Of a stretch of DNA of 9,317 nt, positions 6,806-9,317 are shown piece by piece; the first letter of the stretch is position 1, and each line of letters begins with the position of its first letter. The stretch is from positions 1 to 9,317 of the forward strand of contig CALHST010000014.1 in assembly GCA_938038825.1 (NCBI GenBank), in the 5' to 3' direction. Made by a program: the position numbers and the translations under genes. The stretch comes from an uncultured Paracoccaceae bacterium (lineage in GTDB: Bacteria; Pseudomonadota; Alphaproteobacteria; Rhodobacterales; Rhodobacteraceae). The notes below the pieces were generated by a model. It saw only the letters and a program-made list of their open reading frames with translations. It searched no databases and was not told the DNA's origin.

Positions 6806-7240
6806 TTAGTCGTCCCGGTGAACCTTTTCACGACGCTCATGACGTTCCTGTGCTTCCAGGCTCATCGTGGCGATGGGTCTTGCATCCAGACGTTTCAGCG
6901 AAATCGGATCGCCCGTCACAACACAATACCCGTATTCGTCTTCATCAATCCGACGCAGCGCTGCGTCAATCTTGGATACCAGCTTGCGTTGACGGTCCCG
7001 CGTGCGCAATTCCAGCGCCCGGTCCGTTTCTTCGCTGGCACGGTCAGCCACATCGGGAATATTCCGTGTGTTGTCCTGAAGACCTTCAATCGTATCTTTA
7101 CTACCGGCTAAGATTTCGGCCTTCCAATGTAACAACTTGCGACGGAAATACTCAACTTGCCGCTCGTTCATAAAAGGCTCGTCTTCGGCAGGCCGATAAT
7201 CCTCCGCAAGGAAGATCTCTTGATTCATCTGCGCACCCAT
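6806..7240 (-). CDS. dksA: DksA-type RNA polymerase-binding regulator
   Basis: This 144-residue secondary-channel regulator works with ppGpp on RNA polymerase to adjust rRNA and amino-acid promoters. The coiled-coil hairpin spans about 28-100. Its tip carries D63-V-A-D66-R-A68, the DxxDxA motif whose acidic residues and alanine are needed for activity in E. coli DksA. The globular C4 zinc-finger region has only one of four cysteines: C106 remains, while the other positions are T109, S127 and A130 (GYCVVTG and ARPIATMSLEA). One-cysteine DksA is known in Rhodobacter, where the protein is functional, so this is a lineage trait rather than damage. ATG 7240 has AGGA five bases upstream; MNQ at 7228 is an alternative and a further upstream start at 7264 has no support. 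Confidence 0.92.
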   Translation of the reverse strand: MGAQMNQEIFLAEDYRPAEDEPFMNERQVEYFRRKLLHWKAEILAGSKDTIEGLQDNTRNIPDVADRASEETDRALELRTRDRQRKLVSKIDAALRRIDEDEYGYCVVTGDPISLKRLDARPIATMSLEAQERHERREKVHRDD

Positions 7241-7404
7241 TTTTTCCTGGCGGAAATCTGTCACGAAGCTACGCTCCCCGATATCTCGCCCCTACTCCTG
7301 CCGCTGCATCTATCAGCGTGTGCGCAGATTGTCACTACACATTCCTGAGCGTGTGATGCAAAAAGAGGACAAATTAAGAGATGCGGCTAAGAGGCACGTT
7401 TGAC
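7241..7404. promoter_or_regulatory. divergent dksA / moxR promoter region
   Basis: The 164-base spacer must hold both promoters. AGCGTGTG occurs twice on the plus strand (7315-7322 and 7348-7355), 33 bases or about three helical turns apart, which could be a regulator site. I could not identify convincing -35/-10 pairs. Confidence 0.35.
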
Positions 7405-8247
7405 ATGAAATTCACTGGAACCGACAGCTATGTAGCCACGGATGATTTAACAATCGCAGTGAATGCCGCCGTAACTTTGGAACGCCCCCTTTTGGTCAAA
7501 GGTGAACCCGGAACGGGTAAAACCGAACTTGCCAAACAAGTCGCCCAAAGTTTGGGGCTGCGGATGATCGAATGGAACATCAAATCCACGACACGTGCCC
7601 AGCAAGGATTGTACGAATATGACGCCGTCAGCCGCCTGCGCGACAGTCAATTAGGCGAAGATCGCGTCCATGACGTCAAAAACTACATCAAGAAAGGCAA
7701 ACTTTGGGATGCGTTTGACGCAGACGAAAAAGTGGTGCTTTTGATTGACGAGATCGACAAAGCGGATATCGAGTTTCCAAACGACCTACTGCAAGAGCTC
7801 GATAAGATGGAGTTCTTCGTCTATGAGACCGGCGAAACCATCAAAGCGCGCCAGCGTCCGGTTGTTATTATCACCTCCAACAATGAGAAAGAGCTGCCAG
7901 ACGCGTTCCTGCGTCGGTGTTTCTTTCACTACATCCGATTCCCGGACGTCGAAACGATGACCAAAATCGTCGAAGTGCACCATCCTGGAATCAAAGCGGA
8001 TCTGTTGACCACAGCCCTTACCCAGTTCTTTGAAATCCGCGAACAGGCGGGTCTTAAGAAGAAACCCTCCACGTCAGAAGTGTTGGATTGGCTGAAGCTT
8101 TTGTTGGCCGAAGACATGAGTCCAGCTGATTTGAAACGCGACGGTGCATCTGCGCTACCAAAACTGCATGGTGCGTTGCTAAAAAACGAACAAGACGTGC
8201 ATTTGTTTGAGCGCTTGGCGTTTATGGCGCGCGGACAACGCGGATGA
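7405..8247 (+). CDS. MoxR-family AAA+ ATPase
   Basis: This 280-residue cytoplasmic ATPase belongs to the MoxR branch of AAA+ proteins, chaperone-like machines that mature metalloenzymes or membrane complexes. Walker A is GEPGTGKT (33-40), Walker B VLLIDEIDKA (111-120), sensor 1 ITSNN (156-160) and the arginine-finger region FLRRCF (168-173). The C-terminal lid includes KKKPSTSEVLDWLKLLLAED and LLKNEQDVHLFERLAF, as in alphaproteobacterial homologues. ATG 7405 is favoured because relatives begin MKFxGT; it has AGAGG about ten bases upstream, and the in-frame ATG at 7381 adds eight residues without conservation. MoxR proteins usually pair with a von Willebrand A-domain (CoxE-like) partner immediately downstream. 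None is seen here: the next gene is an unrelated secreted carbonic anhydrase. Confidence 0.9.
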   Translation: MKFTGTDSYVATDDLTIAVNAAVTLERPLLVKGEPGTGKTELAKQVAQSLGLRMIEWNIKSTTRAQQGLYEYDAVSRLRDSQLGEDRVHDVKNYIKKGKLWDAFDADEKVVLLIDEIDKADIEFPNDLLQELDKMEFFVYETGETIKARQRPVVIITSNNEKELPDAFLRRCFFHYIRFPDVETMTKIVEVHHPGIKADLLTTALTQFFEIREQAGLKKKPSTSEVLDWLKLLLAEDMSPADLKRDGASALPKLHGALLKNEQDVHLFERLAFMARGQRG

Positions 8248-8498
8248 TTTTGTTGTTCTAAGCGACGTGAAATACCCAAACTGACCAACTTGCAACCGCT
8301 GGATTGCATCTATGCGCGCCCATTAAAGTTGATGACTCAAAAAAATCTGACACTTTCACTCAATTTTGAGTGGAGACATTAACTTTTAGCACTATCGTAC
8401 AAAACAACCTATGCATGAAGACGTTGCACGTTATGCTGGAACGGCACGTGCAGCACGTTGCACTTGGTTAGTATGAACGAAAGTAAGGATACGATACG
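8248..8498. promoter_or_regulatory. AT-rich upstream region of delta-CA with palindrome and repeats
   Basis: No gene is visible in these 251 bases. A 16-bp palindrome with half-sites CACTCAA (8357-8363) and TTGAGTG (8366-8372) is followed by no T-run, so it looks like an operator rather than a terminator. ACGTTGCAC is repeated at 8421-8429 and 8455-8463. TGCACGT (8425-8431) and ACGTGCA (8446-8452) form an inverted repeat, and GCACGTGC at 8444-8451 is a perfect 8-bp palindrome. AAGGA at 8485-8489 is the ribosome binding site for the next gene. Promoter hexamers could not be assigned with confidence. Confidence 0.5.
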
Positions 8499-9317
8499 AT
8501 GACATTCAAAGCGACAACTGCCATTCTCGCTACCGCGCCATTCTTGTTCGCGACAGCGTCCTTTGCAGGTGATGGGGCCGCTAAACAGGTTGACGATGAT
8601 TTCATTGCGCAACAACGCGCGACACTGGCGGCAACAACAAAAGATGCGGGCTTTGGACCTCAGGCACCTCGGGATATCGAATCGCCAGATGGAACCAACA
8701 CAAATGCGTTCCAAGCAGCACCGCCTTATACACAAATGAACCTGTGCAATATCCATTTCCATGACGGCGCTGAACACAGAGGTGGCCAGTTCACGTCATA
8801 CATCGGCAATGGTGACGGCAAAGGGTACGGTACCGGCTTCAAATATAGTGGCGAATTGACAGCCGAGGAACTCACACCTGTTGACTACAGCATTGGGTCC
8901 GAGAAAAAATCCAAGCTGCAGCCCGGTGACACGATCGAACAACACTATGTGCATACAACAGCACAGATCACACCCGGGCCCACATTGGGCGCGTGCTTGT
9001 CTGACGCGATTATGAACCCACAACTGCGCGTTGAAACCCAAGTTTTTGTTATCGTGAACGATGACACTGCTGCCAGCTTAGTGGAACTGAATAAGGTTGC
9101 AAAGGTCAATGGTTTCTACCAGGCTCCGAATATGCCGCAAACAACGGGTGATCCGATACAATATTCCGGCTCCACCACAGGCCCAAGCTACAACGAAACG
9201 GGCTCGCCATTGCAGGTGAGCTGGAGCGTGCGCCCCGGTGTCATCAAAGTGTCCGCATCCTCGGTCGCGGAATGGCTTAAAGGGAACGAGTTTGACGAAG
9301 ATCACGGCCATGGCGTG
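8499..9317 (+). CDS. secreted delta-class carbonic anhydrase, 3' truncated by window
   Basis: The first 273 codons are present; the window ends before the stop. Residues 1-23 are a signal peptide (MTFK, then a hydrophobic run ending ATASFA) with cleavage expected after A23, so the enzyme would act in the periplasm, converting CO2 and bicarbonate. The mature part has NLCNIHFHDGAEH (81-93), giving likely zinc ligands H86, H88 and H93, then GAC (164-166), VETQVFVIVND (178-188), QYSGSTTG (221-228), WSVRP and ISASS-like VSASS (251-255). It ends HGHGV, where algal enzymes have HGxRE. These follow, in order, the motifs of the diatom enzyme TWCA1 of Thalassiosira weissflogii (NVHWHLGxEH, QVFTIVND, GSTTG, SASSF). 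C83 and C166 are placed to form a disulfide. Start ATG 8499 has AAGGA nine bases upstream. The family call is by recalled motifs. The gene sits alone after moxR, suggesting possible insertion or acquisition. Confidence 0.78.
   Translation, partial: MTFKATTAILATAPFLFATASFAGDGAAKQVDDDFIAQQRATLAATTKDAGFGPQAPRDIESPDGTNTNAFQAAPPYTQMNLCNIHFHDGAEHRGGQFTSYIGNGDGKGYGTGFKYSGELTAEELTPVDYSIGSEKKSKLQPGDTIEQHYVHTTAQITPGPTLGACLSDAIMNPQLRVETQVFVIVNDDTAASLVELNKVAKVNGFYQAPNMPQTTGDPIQYSGSTTGPSYNETGSPLQVSWSVRPGVIKVSASSVAEWLKGNEFDEDHGHGV

Noticed and set aside
8357..8372. Palindrome after moxR as its transcription terminator
   Set aside because: The stem is AT-rich and short and is followed by GAGACATTAAC rather than a T-run; an operator is more likely.
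1..9317. CRISPR array, toxin-antitoxin pair, retron or other defence system
   Set aside because: No regularly spaced repeats, reverse transcriptase, or toxin/antitoxin gene pair was found; the methyltransferase is a dead fragment without a restriction partner.

Overview
The window looks like chromosomal DNA of a marine alphaproteobacterium of the Rhodobacteraceae (Roseobacter group). This rests on protein resemblance from memory: the DksA form with one remaining zinc-finger cysteine, the YqaA-type DedA protein followed by DsbB, the Lrp/AsnC-arginase-ornithine cyclodeaminase set and the MoxR ATPase all read like Roseobacter proteins. The moderate GC content and IS/prophage debris are compatible with a genome such as Octadecabacter or Sulfitobacter, but the genus cannot be fixed from this sequence.

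Positions 1-1832 are a graveyard of mobile DNA, all on the minus strand and lying directly at the 3' end of a tRNA-Leu(CAA) gene (1833-1918). From the tRNA leftwards it holds a 37-codon reading frame closed by a strong intrinsic terminator, the first ~40 codons of a phage-type DNA methyltransferase whose catalytic DPPY has become DCSY, a P4/D5-type phage primase-helicase that has lost both ends, and the frameshifted tail of an IS1182-like transposase that runs out of the window. The simplest reading is a decayed prophage or island that once integrated at the tRNA.

Positions 2010-7240 are ordinary core genome. A YqaA/DedA membrane protein and DsbB form a translationally coupled pair. A convergent Lrp/AsnC regulator lies back to back with rocF (arginase) and ocd (ornithine cyclodeaminase), which together turn arginine into ornithine plus urea and then into proline plus ammonia. 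Two palindromes about two helical turns apart sit between the regulator and rocF and are good operator candidates. Next come a convergent FAD-dependent aromatic-type monooxygenase and dksA, separated by a perfect hairpin terminator.

Positions 7405-9317 hold a MoxR-family AAA+ ATPase, then a 251-base AT-rich spacer with a 16-bp palindrome and phased repeats, then the start of a secreted protein cut by the window edge. Its motifs match delta-class carbonic anhydrase, a family best known from diatoms and other marine algae. This bacterial delta-CA gene with its elaborate upstream region is the most interesting item. I do not see convincing evidence for a wholly undescribed multi-gene system.
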